DNA of 63,289 nt from a bacterium (GCA_020350205.1 CP070707.1:2232073-2295361); one strand, 5' to 3'. Positions 33,274 through 43,389 are shown, counted from the first letter of the stretch. Notes: generated from the letters alone by a model not told the origin. Numbers and translations are program-made.

Positions 33274-34098
33274 TTATTCATTTATGTTAAGTTGTCTTGT
33301 CTTTGGTCCGATCTCGATTGAATAGATTTTTTTATCAACAGGCTCATTAATTTTGATATTTTTATGGTAAATTGCAACCATTTCATTTTTCTTCGGCAGG
33401 ATAAGTCGAATAAAACGCGGGAAAATGATTCCTTCGATTTCGGTATAATTCATAAATTCTTCTTTAAAAGTTACCTGTCCATCTTCAATTACTTCGAAAG
33501 TTTTTAGTGTCCCCTTTTCAACATCAATACTGTACCGCCATTTTTTGCCCTCTGCAGAAGCCAGAAAAATTCCCTTATTTTTGTCAGCTAAAATGAGATC
33601 TTCCGGTAGTGGGGTAAAACCTATAAATCCATTTTTAATTTCCCGAAAAGTCAGACCTGATTCCAAAAATGTATTATAATATTCGTCATCTAAAGATCCG
33701 CTGAGGAATTGATTATTGAACTGATTGTATATAATAAAACGTTTCCCGCCGATGAATATTTTTCCCACGTCAATCCCGAATGGTCCCTCAGCTTGAATGA
33801 AAAGAGTGTCCGGTGAACCATAAACAACATCCACGTTAAAACTAGTCGCAAATTCGGGGGATTCTACGCTGATGCGGGCTTCACTTTTGAGAGTATGTAA
33901 CTGCCGGTAATTATTTTTGTATAAATTAGGCCAGTCCTGCAAAACATCAAGATCGAATTTCGCTGATTTTTTCATACTAACGGTGGAGCAGTTCAGGATC
34001 ATGACCACGATGGTCAGACACAATGAATATTTTATAAATCCTGAATTTTTTGGGCTAATTCGAGATTTTGGGGATCTTTTTCTAAAGCTTTCTTCCAA
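33274..34098 (-). CDS. Probable envelope lipoprotein, DUF4292/LolB-like fold
   Basis: Residues about 24-37 form a hydrophobic segment ending in LNCSTVS, which may be a lipobox, although Asn before the Cys is unusual. The mature part (to residue 274) is strand-rich: SEARISVESPEFATSFNVDVVYGSPDTLFI and FGIDVGKIFIGGKRF resemble the LolB/DUF4292 group (recognised by GIDVGKIFIGG and the YTEIEGIIFPRFIRL region). The start at ATG 34098 overlaps the TPR gene by 67 bases and gives a long basic n-region; an in-frame TTG just after the TPR stop is an alternative. It is coupled to the TPR lipoprotein upstream and the glycosyltransferases downstream, suggesting envelope biogenesis. Confidence 0.68.
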   Translation of the reverse strand: MEESFRKRSPKSRISPKNSGFIKYSLCLTIVVMILNCSTVSMKKSAKFDLDVLQDWPNLYKNNYRQLHTLKSEARISVESPEFATSFNVDVVYGSPDTLFIQAEGPFGIDVGKIFIGGKRFIIYNQFNNQFLSGSLDDEYYNTFLESGLTFREIKNGFIGFTPLPEDLILADKNKGIFLASAEGKKWRYSIDVEKGTLKTFEVIEDGQVTFKEEFMNYTEIEGIIFPRFIRLILPKKNEMVAIYHKNIKINEPVDKKIYSIEIGPKTRQLNINE

Positions 34099-35717
34099 AA
34101 ATTTTTCGCTTCCTCTAATTGACCAAGTTGATAGTAAACATCGCCCATATGTTCCAAAACTTCGGCACTTTCTTCCCTGGAATCCAGTGCTTTCTGTATG
34201 TAGCGTAATGCCTCGGGATAATTACCTGTTTTATACAATATCCAGCCTTTGGTATCAAGGTAGGCACCGTTCTCAGAATCTATTTCCAGAGCACGATTGA
34301 CCATCTTTAATGCCTTGTCGAGTTCCATTTCCCGCTGGGCCAGGGAGTAGCTGTAATTGTTGAGCAGTAGGGCGTTATCCGGGTTTTTGATCAAGGCTGC
34401 TTCATACAGGGAATCGGATTTGCGCCACAATTTTAGTTTATCATACACGGCCGCGATGGATGTCAGAGTTGCCATATTATCCCGATCCAGCTTAAGGGCT
34501 TTTTCCAGAGGGGCCACAGCTTCACGATCTCGATTTACTTGGCTGAGAGTGGATCCATACATAGAAAGCAGATCCACATCATCTTGATGAACGTTGAGTG
34601 ATTGTTCCAAAATCGCCAGGCTTTTCTGATATTCATTCTGCCGGTTGTAAATGACGGCCAAAAATAGCCAGCTAAATCTATTTTGAGGTGTTTCTTCGGT
34701 CAGTGAGGTAAAATACTCTTCAGCCTTATCAAAATCTTCACGGTCGAAGGCGATTCGACCTAACAATTCGAAGGCAGCCAGTCTATACGTTTCATCAGAA
34801 AGAACCGGTTCCAGAATAGCTGATGCAGCTTCATTTTTTTCCTGAAAATAGTAAGTTTCTGCCAGGATCAGGCGAACCTGGGTATTATCCTGATGAGCTT
34901 CCAGAAGAGACTCAAAAATATTTTCGATCTCAGCCCAATTTTCCTGCGCCCGCAGTGTTCGATAAATACGGTTCAATACTTCGTCATTGGACGGATCAAG
35001 AGATAAAATCGTTTTATAGGTTTTAATGGCGTTGCTGGTATCTTTCTGTACCTCATAGAGGTTCCCCAGCACCAAAAGAGCGTTAATCTCCGTGCTATCT
35101 GACCTGACAACGTCCTCCAGCACCCTCTGGGCCTCAGGAATATTACGTTGCTTTATATTGGAAAGGGCGTACTGGACAGCATACTTATTATCATTTGGAT
35201 AGTAGGACATCATCTTCTTGTAAAAATTGAGGAGTTCTTCTTCCTTCTTTAGGTGGGAATACAGAAAAATTAAATTGTTCTGAACACTACTGTTGTAAGG
35301 ATCCAGCACTAATAATTTGTTATAATACTGTATCGAATTTTGAAATTGATTCAGGTTATAATAAACTTCAGCAAGATAATTCAGAGTTTCCCGGTCTTTG
35401 GGGTCGAAGGAATGGGATTTTGTAAGGTGGATGAGAGCGGTTTCGAAATTCTGCAAGCGGATTTGATCGCGTCCAATCGCTTTGTGTATTTGAGCCGATG
35501 AGGAATCGTATAACATCGCTTGGTAATATTCTAACAGGGCTCTTTCATACTCATCCTGAAAATCATATAGAGATCCCTGGAAGAAATGCTGGTAGGCTTT
35601 CTCGTTCTTCGCCTTTTCGGCTTCCGATAAGTTTTCCTGTTTTACGCGGGAACCGGAAGCACATCCCACCACTAATATGAAAAACAGAAAAAATGAATAA
35701 AAATGTTTAGCAGTCAT
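34032..35717 (-). CDS. TPR-repeat lipoprotein
   Basis: This 561-residue protein begins with a lipoprotein signal (HFYSFFLFFILVVGCASGS, lipobox VVGC at about residues 16-19). From about residue 35 to the end it consists of tandem tetratricopeptide repeats, about 14 by eye, with the usual Trp/Leu/Gly-Tyr/Ala/Pro spacing (for example LLVLGNLYEVQKDTSNAIKT and ALLLNNYSYSLAQREMELDKA, both anchored by their A-helix). TPR lipoproteins act as scaffolds in the periplasm or at the outer membrane. It overlaps the DUF4292-like gene by 67 bases and is divergent from pbp1A (207-base gap). Confidence 0.88.
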   Translation of the reverse strand: MTAKHFYSFFLFFILVVGCASGSRVKQENLSEAEKAKNEKAYQHFFQGSLYDFQDEYERALLEYYQAMLYDSSSAQIHKAIGRDQIRLQNFETALIHLTKSHSFDPKDRETLNYLAEVYYNLNQFQNSIQYYNKLLVLDPYNSSVQNNLIFLYSHLKKEEELLNFYKKMMSYYPNDNKYAVQYALSNIKQRNIPEAQRVLEDVVRSDSTEINALLVLGNLYEVQKDTSNAIKTYKTILSLDPSNDEVLNRIYRTLRAQENWAEIENIFESLLEAHQDNTQVRLILAETYYFQEKNEAASAILEPVLSDETYRLAAFELLGRIAFDREDFDKAEEYFTSLTEETPQNRFSWLFLAVIYNRQNEYQKSLAILEQSLNVHQDDVDLLSMYGSTLSQVNRDREAVAPLEKALKLDRDNMATLTSIAAVYDKLKLWRKSDSLYEAALIKNPDNALLLNNYSYSLAQREMELDKALKMVNRALEIDSENGAYLDTKGWILYKTGNYPEALRYIQKALDSREESAEVLEHMGDVYYQLGQLEEAKNFWKKALEKDPQNLELAQKIQDL

Positions 35718-35924
35718 CCGAATTAAATTTTTAATCTTTAAATATAACTTTTAAAATCACTGAATACCAACATAGTTTTAACCCTACTGAATTCCCATAA
35801 AAAGAGCTTGCATTGAATTATCCCGCATTCTAACTTCAGTTTTTATTGTATTAATAACGGGAATACAAGTTCCCCTGTTAGAGTTGGAAACATCGATGTT
35901 AATTTAAATATTAGAAATTGACCC

Positions 35925-38012
35925 TTGGAATTTCAGAATCCCAACAGCGAACAAAGTTTTTTTAAACAGCATCGCAGGACGATTATTATCTCCTCGCTTT
36001 CCATTCTGATCATCGGTTACTTCATTTATTTAATTAGCGGTCTTCCCTCTTTAACTGATCTTGAGAATATAGATCCTGCACTGGTTACCCGTGTTTATTC
36101 AGAAGACGGAGTTCTCATTCACGAATTGTTCAAGTTTAATCGGGTCTATATTCCCATTGAAAAAATTCCGCCTCACACAATTGCCGCATTATTATCAACT
36201 GAAGATCGACGATTTTATTCACACTGGGGGATTGACATTAAACGCATTCCCAAAGTGATAGCGGTGAATCTAATCTCTCTGCGCTTTCGACAAGGTTTCA
36301 GTACAATTACCATGCAACTGGCGCGAAATTTATACTTTGGATTTCAGAAAACGCTCAATCGGAAAGCCAGGGAAATTATTACTGCCATCCAGATTGAACG
36401 GACCTATTCCAAACAAGAAATTTTGGAGATGTATCTGAACCAGGCCTATTTTGGTTTGGGATTATACGGAATTCAGGCTGCTGCGAAAAGATATTTCGAT
36501 AAAGATGCTTCTGAGCTGAGTATTGAGGAAAGTGCAACCCTGATCCCTATTCTTAAATCGCCGGCTTACTATTCTCCCATTAATCATCCCGATCAATCAT
36601 TCATCCGCCGTAACCTGGTCCTTCGAAATATGGTAGTTACCGGAGATTTAACTCAGGAGGAATATGACAGTCTCAGTCAGATTCCAATTCAGGTACAGGA
36701 GTTCAAAGAGCAAAGCAAGATGGCTCCCTATTTTACGGAGTACGTGCGTCAGTCACTTCAAGTGATCGGAGACTCACTGGGGGTTAATATATACGAGGAT
36801 GGATTAAATGTATATACCACCTTAAACAGCAAAATACAAACGGCTGTAGACTCAGCCATCTATTTTGGATTACCTGAATTGCAGGATCGGGTTGCACCAA
36901 AGCTTCTGAACATAAAAAAGAAACTTCAGATGCCTGATTCAGTATTTGAAGAAAAGTCTAAAGTACAAGTTGCGTTTGTGGTTATTAATCATGAGAATGG
37001 TCATATCATGGCCATGGTAGGGGGAAGAGATTTCGCTGAATCCAAATTTAACCGGGCGGTTCAGGCCAAAAGGCAGCCGGGCTCTGCCTTCAAACCTTTT
37101 CTGTACACTGCAGCAATTGATAATGGTTATACAACCGTGGATAAATTTCTAAATCAACCTGTTGTTGTGATGAATCCGGATGGGACCCGCTGGGATCCTG
37201 AAAATTATGAAAAATCTTTCGGAGGTCCAACCACCATTAGAGAGGCAGTAAAACTTTCCATAAATCTGGTTGCAGTGCGATTGATACAAGAAATTAATCC
37301 AGCAGCGGTGGTGGATTATGCACACAAAATGGGTATCAATACATCCCTGAGACCCTTCCCGACCTTAGCGTTAGGAAGTTCCGAAGTTATTCCTATTGAA
37401 CTGGTTTCAGCATATGGGATTTTTGCAAATCAGGGAGTTCGAGTTGAACCTTATGCGATCACCCGCATAGAAGATCGTTATGGGAATGTAATATATAAAA
37501 CACCAACCCGCAGAAATGAGATATTAAGTAAGGCAACAGCATATCTGATGACTAATCTGTTGGAATCTGTGGTTAATGCCGGAACCGGAGGTCGCCTGCG
37601 CTGGAAATATGGTTTTACGAAACCTGCCGCAGGTAAGACGGGCACCACGAACGATTTTACAGATGCCTGGTTTGTGGGTCTCACACCCGCTCTGACTGCC
37701 GGTGTATGGGTGGGATTGGATGATCCCCAGCTTTCCCTCGGTAGAGGTGAATCGGGTGCCATTGCAGCCTTACCGATCTGGGCTGAGTTCATAAATCGCG
37801 CCTATGAATATTTAAACATCGCGGATGAGAATTTTAAACAACCTGCGGATGTAATTAATCTGCAGGTGTGTGAAGATTCTGGTAAACTGGCCACAGACTA
37901 TTGTCCTAAAATTTTGGATGAAGTTTTCAATATCAAATACCACCCCACAGAAATGTGTCCTCTGCATCGGGGACCATCTCCGAATAAGAAAAAGAACAGT
38001 GTAATATTCTAA
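35925..38012 (+). CDS. Class A penicillin-binding protein (bifunctional peptidoglycan synthase, PBP1A type)
   Basis: This enzyme polymerises glycan strands and cross-links peptides on the outer face of the inner membrane. A membrane helix spans about residues 20-42. The GT51 domain carries STEDRRFYSHWGIDI with the catalytic Glu, STITMQLARNLYFG and KAREIITAIQIERTYSK. The transpeptidase domain has the triad SAFK (Ser387-Lys390), SIN (445-447) and KTG (571-573). The length of 695 is usual. The start is TTG 35925; no ATG lies close enough to keep the membrane helix, and the ribosome binding site is weak. It leads the plus-strand run pbp1A-rsgA-waaA, all envelope or ribosome biogenesis genes. Confidence 0.94.
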   Translation: MEFQNPNSEQSFFKQHRRTIIISSLSILIIGYFIYLISGLPSLTDLENIDPALVTRVYSEDGVLIHELFKFNRVYIPIEKIPPHTIAALLSTEDRRFYSHWGIDIKRIPKVIAVNLISLRFRQGFSTITMQLARNLYFGFQKTLNRKAREIITAIQIERTYSKQEILEMYLNQAYFGLGLYGIQAAAKRYFDKDASELSIEESATLIPILKSPAYYSPINHPDQSFIRRNLVLRNMVVTGDLTQEEYDSLSQIPIQVQEFKEQSKMAPYFTEYVRQSLQVIGDSLGVNIYEDGLNVYTTLNSKIQTAVDSAIYFGLPELQDRVAPKLLNIKKKLQMPDSVFEEKSKVQVAFVVINHENGHIMAMVGGRDFAESKFNRAVQAKRQPGSAFKPFLYTAAIDNGYTTVDKFLNQPVVVMNPDGTRWDPENYEKSFGGPTTIREAVKLSINLVAVRLIQEINPAAVVDYAHKMGINTSLRPFPTLALGSSEVIPIELVSAYGIFANQGVRVEPYAITRIEDRYGNVIYKTPTRRNEILSKATAYLMTNLLESVVNAGTGGRLRWKYGFTKPAAGKTGTTNDFTDAWFVGLTPALTAGVWVGLDDPQLSLGRGESGAIAALPIWAEFINRAYEYLNIADENFKQPADVINLQVCEDSGKLATDYCPKILDEVFNIKYHPTEMCPLHRGPSPNKKKNSVIF

Positions 38013-38128
38013 TTTTCTTATGTTCACCACTCTATTCTTACATGGAGAATGCGGGCCGCTTCCAAGGAATGTGGACCATTTTGGCAACTCAATGGAAATA
38101 AAAATTTACTTATCAGTTTGAGGCAGAT

Positions 38129-39076
38129 TTGAGTCACCACCACATCAAATCCCAGGGTAAAGTGATCAAATCAACCCGGGGTCATTATCTGGTAAAGTGC
38201 GCAGATCTGACTTTAAAATGCGGCATGCGCGGAAAAATTGCGGCACTTCCACAGGAAGATCCAACCACAATTAAAGTGGGTGATGATGTGATTGTTGAAG
38301 TCATCTCCGATGAGGAGGGGGTGATTCAAAAAATCTTACCGCGACGTTCCAAATTGAGCCGTTCAGTAGAAGGAAAAGCTTATCAGGAACATATAATCGC
38401 AACAAATATTGATCAAATGGTAATTATCATGTCTGTGATGCAGCCACCCTTTAAGTGGGGACTTTTGGACAGATATTTGATCATCTCTGAAAAAAATAAG
38501 CTCAAAAGTGTAATTTGCCTGAATAAAATTGATCTTGCGGAAGCTGAAGATTTTCAGGAAGTTAAAAACACTTACAAGAAATTAAAATACGATGTATATT
38601 TTACCTCCGCGGAAACCGGGTATGGAATTCAGGATCTGGCCAGTTCACTGCGGGATAAAGTATCAGTTCTGGTAGGGCATTCAGGTGTGGGAAAGAGTTC
38701 TTTGCTCCAAAAAATTGAGCCTAATGTGTCTGTCAAAATAGCAGAAATCAGTGAAAAAACCCGCAAAGGAAAACATACCACCAGTTCTGTAGAGCTCTTT
38801 CCCATATCCATTGGGGGATATATCATTGATACGCCCGGGATCCGGGAATTGGGGCTCTGGGACATATATCGCAACGAGTTGAGGCATTATTTTATTGAAT
38901 TTCAATATTTTTATAGCGAATGTCAATTCAATGATTGCTTACATTTGAATGAACCGGGTTGTGCGGTAATGAAAGCTGTAGAGTCCGGTGAGATCAGTAG
39001 TGATCGGTATAAAAATTATCAAAATATCTATGCTGATTTAAGAGCAGCTCCTTATGAACTGATTAGACGGAGATAA
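38129..39076 (+). CDS. rsgA: Ribosome small-subunit-dependent GTPase A
   Basis: This is a circularly permuted GTPase that assists late 30S maturation. An N-terminal OB fold (residues about 5-75) is followed by the permuted G motifs: G4 LNKIDLAEA, then G1 GHSGVGKSSLLQKI and G3 DTPGIREL. The C-terminal zinc module reads CQFNDCLHLNEPGC (Cys, Cys, His, Cys). The length of 315 is typical. TTG 38129 is the start, supported by GAGG five to eight bases upstream. It lies 116 bases after pbp1A and 25 before waaA. Confidence 0.95.
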   Translation: MSHHHIKSQGKVIKSTRGHYLVKCADLTLKCGMRGKIAALPQEDPTTIKVGDDVIVEVISDEEGVIQKILPRRSKLSRSVEGKAYQEHIIATNIDQMVIIMSVMQPPFKWGLLDRYLIISEKNKLKSVICLNKIDLAEAEDFQEVKNTYKKLKYDVYFTSAETGYGIQDLASSLRDKVSVLVGHSGVGKSSLLQKIEPNVSVKIAEISEKTRKGKHTTSSVELFPISIGGYIIDTPGIRELGLWDIYRNELRHYFIEFQYFYSECQFNDCLHLNEPGCAVMKAVESGEISSDRYKNYQNIYADLRAAPYELIRRR

Positions 39077-39101
39077 TATATTAGATTATGGCTGAATTCT
39101 A

Positions 39102-40421
39102 ATGAAATCATCCTTAACATCCAGACAGGAAAAGTTGTCCATGGTCTCGATTTTGATGATACTATTCTATAATGTGTTTTTTTTACCACTCTTTTATTTG
39201 CTATTGATACTTGTTGTGCCTTTTAATAAAAAAATTCGCAAGGGTGTACTGGGCCGAATCGGAATGTGGAATAAACTTCGATTATTTCGAAGACAGTATC
39301 CTGATCAGCAAGTCGTCGTCCTGCATTGTGCTTCAATGGGAGAATTTGAGCATACTAAACCTTTCTTACGTGAACTTAAGTCCGCCCATCCGGATCTGAA
39401 AATTGTAGTCCTGTTTTTTTCTCCGTCAGGATTTGAAAATGTAAAAGACTTTTCGGCGGTAGATCTTTTTACATACTCGCCTCATGAATGTATTATTTCA
39501 GTCTGGCGTTTTCTGAAAATTATCCGACCAACCGTCTGGATTATTGCCAAACATGATGTTTGGCCAAATCAGGTATGGATGACGGACTGGTTTCATATTC
39601 CCTTATTACTAATAAACGCTTCATTACATCGACAAAGCAGCCGCCTATTTTGGATTAATCGCGGCTTTCACAGGGAAATTTACCGATACTTCACGAGAAT
39701 TCTGACGATTTCACATTCTGATGAAATTAATTTTTCGCAGCTGGTAGACGAAAAAAAACTGGTTGTTGTTGGGGATACCAAATATGATCAGGTCTTATTC
39801 AGACGAGATGAATCCAAGAAACTGGAAATTATTCCCAGGGAAATTTTTACCTCTCGCTGGATATTTATTGCCGGCAGTACCTGGCCTGAGGATCAGTTTC
39901 ATCTTCTGCCGGCCTTCAAAACCTTGGCAAAAACCTATAAAGACCTGCTTTTTATTATTTGTCCTCATGAACCCACGGATGCTCATTTGGAAGAAATCAT
40001 TGAATTTTCGTCACCTGAAAAAGTAATCAAGCTCTCGGAGATTCAGAATTATAACGATGAAAAGTTAATTCTCATTGACCGAATTGGTGTTTTGGCAAAT
40101 TTATACAGCATTGCTAAAGTGGCATATGTGGGAGGAAGTTTCAGGCAGAATATTCATAACGTCCTGGAAGCAGCGGTCTATGAAATCCCGGTGCTGTTCG
40201 GACCAGTAAATCAGAATTCTTATGAGGCACAGTTATTGAAAACTCAAAGAGGTGGATGGGAAGTTCGGCAGTCTCAGGACATCATCACTCTGATAGAGAA
40301 GTTTTATTTAAATGATGTCTACCGCCGTGAAACCGGAATAAAAGCTTACCGGGTAGTTATGGAAAATTGCGGGGCCACTGCCCGAAGTGTGGAAATCATT
40401 CAGAAATATCTGGAAGAATAG
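39102..40421 (+). CDS. waaA: 3-deoxy-D-manno-octulosonic acid (Kdo) transferase
   Basis: This is a GT30 enzyme that adds Kdo to lipid A precursor at the cytoplasmic face. After an N-terminal membrane anchor (residues about 15-40) come LHCASMGEFEHTKPFL, with the catalytic Glu, then FFSPSGFEN, WIIAKHDVWPNQV, LLINASLHRQSSR, and the nucleotide-side FIAGSTWPEDQ and YVGGSFRQNIHNVLEAA (GGS...NxLEP-like). The length of 439 fits. An unusual feature is His in AKHDVWPN, where many family members have Glu (xxExWPN). Its presence shows the organism makes Kdo-containing LPS, or at least lipid A-Kdo. Confidence 0.92.
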   Translation: MKSSLTSRQEKLSMVSILMILFYNVFFLPLFYLLLILVVPFNKKIRKGVLGRIGMWNKLRLFRRQYPDQQVVVLHCASMGEFEHTKPFLRELKSAHPDLKIVVLFFSPSGFENVKDFSAVDLFTYSPHECIISVWRFLKIIRPTVWIIAKHDVWPNQVWMTDWFHIPLLLINASLHRQSSRLFWINRGFHREIYRYFTRILTISHSDEINFSQLVDEKKLVVVGDTKYDQVLFRRDESKKLEIIPREIFTSRWIFIAGSTWPEDQFHLLPAFKTLAKTYKDLLFIICPHEPTDAHLEEIIEFSSPEKVIKLSEIQNYNDEKLILIDRIGVLANLYSIAKVAYVGGSFRQNIHNVLEAAVYEIPVLFGPVNQNSYEAQLLKTQRGGWEVRQSQDIITLIEKFYLNDVYRRETGIKAYRVVMENCGATARSVEIIQKYLEE

Positions 40422-40435
40422 AGTCGTCTAACTTT

Positions 40436-43186
40436 CTATCCTATTATATCTTTTAAATACAAACCGGTGTAGGAATCGGGATGACCGGCAATCTCAAGAG
40501 GTCTGCCTTCTGCAACAATAAAACCGCCTGCGTCTCCCCCCTCCGGCCCTAAATCGATTATCCAGTCTGCAACCCGGATGACTTCCAGATTATGTTCAAT
40601 GATTACCAGGGAAGCACCCTGATCCAGGAGTTTGTCGAAAGCCTCAAGTAATTTGGTAATATCATCAAAGTGAAGGCCAGTAGTGGGTTCGTCACAAAGA
40701 AAAATCACATCCTGATGGTTTTTCCGACTTAAATGTGCCGCTAATTTTATCCGCTGTGCCTCTCCTCCGGAAAGTGTAGTCGCAGGTTGCCCCAACCTCA
40801 GGTAGCCTAGACCTACTTCTTTCAACACCGTTATTTTTCGGGTTATTTTCGGGAAGTTATCGAAAAAATCCAGCGCCTGATCAACCGTCATCTCAAGAAT
40901 ATCGACAATGTTTTTGCCACGGTAGTAAATGTCCAGGATATTCCGTTTAAACCTTTTACCTTTACATACTTCACAGGTCATATAAATATCTGCCAGAAAC
41001 TGCATGTCAATTTTGAGTTGACCATCTCCCTCACAGTTCTCACAGCGACCTCCCGGTACATTGAAGGAGAAATGACCGGCAGTGAATCCATGCGCTTTGG
41101 ATTGGGAAAGGGATGCAAATAACTTTCGAATATCATCGAATCCCTTGATATAAGTTACTGGATTACTGCGCGGTGTTCTTCCGATAGGAGATTGGTCAAT
41201 GAGTTCTAGATGTTGAATATTTTTGAGGCCTCGAATTTCCCGGTATGGACCAGGTTGTTCCTTCGCTTTACCCTGTTCATGTAGAAAGCCTTTATACAAT
41301 ACTTCATGGATCAAAGTGCTCTTGCCAGAACCTGAAACCCCGCTTACGACAACCATCATCCCAAGTGGTATCCGGACATTGATATTTTTCAAGTTATGTG
41401 CTGTAACGCCCTCCAGTGAAATAAATTTTCCACTGCCTTTCCGGTAAGCTTTTTTGGCAGGCCCGGATTTTATGTGATGAAAATATTGAGCGGTCAAGCT
41501 ATCCTGGTATAGTTTAAAATCAGCCATATTGCCCTGAAACATCACCTGACCCCCACCTTCACCTGAGCCGGGACCTAGATCGATCAGATAATCGGCCTGT
41601 TCAAGGACAGATCTTTCATGCTCGACAACGATGGTGGTATTTCCCATCTCTGTAAGTGATTTCATAATGTTGAGTAGTCTTAATGTATCTCTGGGGTGAA
41701 GTCCGATGGTTGGTTCGTCCAGGATATATAGTGTCCCGGTGAGTGAGGCACCCAGGGCAGTGGCCAAATTAATTCTCTGATATTCTCCACCACTCAGGGT
41801 GTTAGCACGCCTGTCAAGCTGAAGATAGTCAAGGCCTACATCTTTTAAATATCGGAATCGGCTCTGAATTTCCTTTAACAATTGTTGCGAAATTTCTATT
41901 TGAGATTCTGTCAACTCAATTTCCTGAAAGAATTGATCCAGTTGATGGATAGTCATTTTAACCAGATCAGAGATATCATGATCGGCTATGGTGATTGCCA
42001 GAGCCTCCGGACGAAGTCTTTTTCCATGACAAATCGTGCAGGTATAGTAACTCCGAAACCTGCTCAGGAATACTCTTACCTGAACCTTATACTTTTTCTT
42101 TTCCAGTTTTTTGAAAAAACCCCTGATCCCGGGAAATTTACGATTTCCATTAATAATGAAGTCTTTCTGTATCTCGGTTAGCTCCTCAAATGGCATTTCC
42201 AATGATAGACCGATGTCCTGGGCAAAGCTAGCCAAACGGGTGAGGAGATGCCGGTATGAAGGGAAATTCCAGGGTACGATTGCACCTTGCCTGATACTTT
42301 TTTGAGAATCCGGGATTATCTTTTTTAAATCAATATCCATCATGTCCCCAAATCCCTGACAACCTGGACAGGCCCCGAAAGGATTGTTGAAAGAGAATAG
42401 CCGAGGTTGGGGTTCGAGGAGTTGTGTACCACAATGACTGCAAATAAAATTTTGATTGAATTTTTTAATCTCCTGATCCGAAATGATCAGCCATAGATTA
42501 CCTTCTCCCTCGAAAAAGGCGGTTTCAATTGAATCGATCAAACGGCTGCGATCCACCGATTCAGTTTTAATATGACGATCGACCACCACACATAATTCTC
42601 CAGGGGATATTTTTGAATCGGGATCTCTTAAGTCAATGAAATTTCCATCCTGCCAGATTCGAAGAAAACCCCTGCCAAGAATGACCTCTTTAGAGCCTGT
42701 TTTACTTATCTCATGATCAGGAAGAGGGAAGGAAATATAATAGCGGGAATTGTCAGGCAACCTTTCAATGACCTCAAGCACGTCTTGAGCTAGGTCTTTC
42801 TTAATCACTTTTCCACATTGATGACAATGTATCTCACCGATCCGAGCAAACAGGAGGCGAAGGTAATCATAAATTTCCGTAACTGTTCCCACCGTTGATC
42901 TTGGATTTCCCGATGGCGCTTTTTGTTGAATCGCAATGGCAGGATGTATACCTGAAATAAAATCGACTTGGGGTTTTGGCATTTTCTCTAGAAATTGCCG
43001 GGCATAGGTGGAAAGTGATTCCACGTATCTCCTCTGGCCTTCCGCGAAGAGGGTATCAAAGGCAAGACTGGATTTGCCAGAACCGCTGGGACCGGTAATA
43101 ACCACCAGTTTATCCCGGGGAATATGCAGGTTGATATTTTTCAGGTTGTGAAGACGGGCACCTTTTATATCAATAAAATGAGACAT
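40436..43186 (-). CDS. uvrA: Excinuclease ABC subunit A
   Basis: This is the DNA-damage sensor of nucleotide excision repair, with two ABC ATPase units. Unit one has GPSGSGKSSLAFDTL near residue 34, with the signature LSGGEYQRINLA and LDEPTIGLHPRD. Unit two has SGVSGSGKSTLIHE, LSGGEAQRIKLAAHL and CDEPTTGLHFDD. Zinc modules are visible at CSHCGTQLLEPQPRLFSF...CPGCQGFG and CENCEGDG...CEVCKGKRF. The 916 residues are slightly short (usual 935-950). It starts at ATG 43186, is convergent with waaA (14-base gap), and is divergent from the feo region. Confidence 0.97.
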   Translation of the reverse strand: MSHFIDIKGARLHNLKNINLHIPRDKLVVITGPSGSGKSSLAFDTLFAEGQRRYVESLSTYARQFLEKMPKPQVDFISGIHPAIAIQQKAPSGNPRSTVGTVTEIYDYLRLLFARIGEIHCHQCGKVIKKDLAQDVLEVIERLPDNSRYYISFPLPDHEISKTGSKEVILGRGFLRIWQDGNFIDLRDPDSKISPGELCVVVDRHIKTESVDRSRLIDSIETAFFEGEGNLWLIISDQEIKKFNQNFICSHCGTQLLEPQPRLFSFNNPFGACPGCQGFGDMMDIDLKKIIPDSQKSIRQGAIVPWNFPSYRHLLTRLASFAQDIGLSLEMPFEELTEIQKDFIINGNRKFPGIRGFFKKLEKKKYKVQVRVFLSRFRSYYTCTICHGKRLRPEALAITIADHDISDLVKMTIHQLDQFFQEIELTESQIEISQQLLKEIQSRFRYLKDVGLDYLQLDRRANTLSGGEYQRINLATALGASLTGTLYILDEPTIGLHPRDTLRLLNIMKSLTEMGNTTIVVEHERSVLEQADYLIDLGPGSGEGGGQVMFQGNMADFKLYQDSLTAQYFHHIKSGPAKKAYRKGSGKFISLEGVTAHNLKNINVRIPLGMMVVVSGVSGSGKSTLIHEVLYKGFLHEQGKAKEQPGPYREIRGLKNIQHLELIDQSPIGRTPRSNPVTYIKGFDDIRKLFASLSQSKAHGFTAGHFSFNVPGGRCENCEGDGQLKIDMQFLADIYMTCEVCKGKRFKRNILDIYYRGKNIVDILEMTVDQALDFFDNFPKITRKITVLKEVGLGYLRLGQPATTLSGGEAQRIKLAAHLSRKNHQDVIFLCDEPTTGLHFDDITKLLEAFDKLLDQGASLVIIEHNLEVIRVADWIIDLGPEGGDAGGFIVAEGRPLEIAGHPDSYTGLYLKDIIG

Positions 43187-43206
43187 ATATCTTTTTCATT
43201 TAGTTA

Positions 43207-43389
43207 ATGAATATACTATTAGATCCGGGAGCAGACAAATGTCGCTTAGAAATTACCATACTTCCAGAGGATGTTTTGGTTTTATTATCAGGAGCTACCC
43301 CAAACCCCGGATCTATATCGGCCAGGAAAGAGTCTCTTCAGGATGATACAATTTACCAAAAAGCAGTGCGAAAATTTATGAGTGAGTAA
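43207..43389 (+). CDS. Doubtful small open reading frame upstream of feoA
   Basis: A 60-codon frame opens 20 bases from the uvrA start, reading outward. The C-terminal half (SISARKESLQDDTIYQKAVRKFMSE, quoted only as its core ARKESLQDD) looks protein-like, but there is no ribosome binding site, and the spacing leaves no room for a promoter between it and uvrA. I recognise no family. It could be spurious or a gene remnant. Confidence 0.25.
   Translation: MNILLDPGADKCRLEITILPEDVLVLLSGATPNPGSISARKESLQDDTIYQKAVRKFMSE

Noticed and set aside
35889-35900. Perfect 12-base palindrome AACATCGATGTT in the gap between the TPR gene and pbp1A
   Set aside because: A 12-base palindrome is expected about fifteen times by chance in a window this size, and there is no second copy or matching promoter to support an operator.
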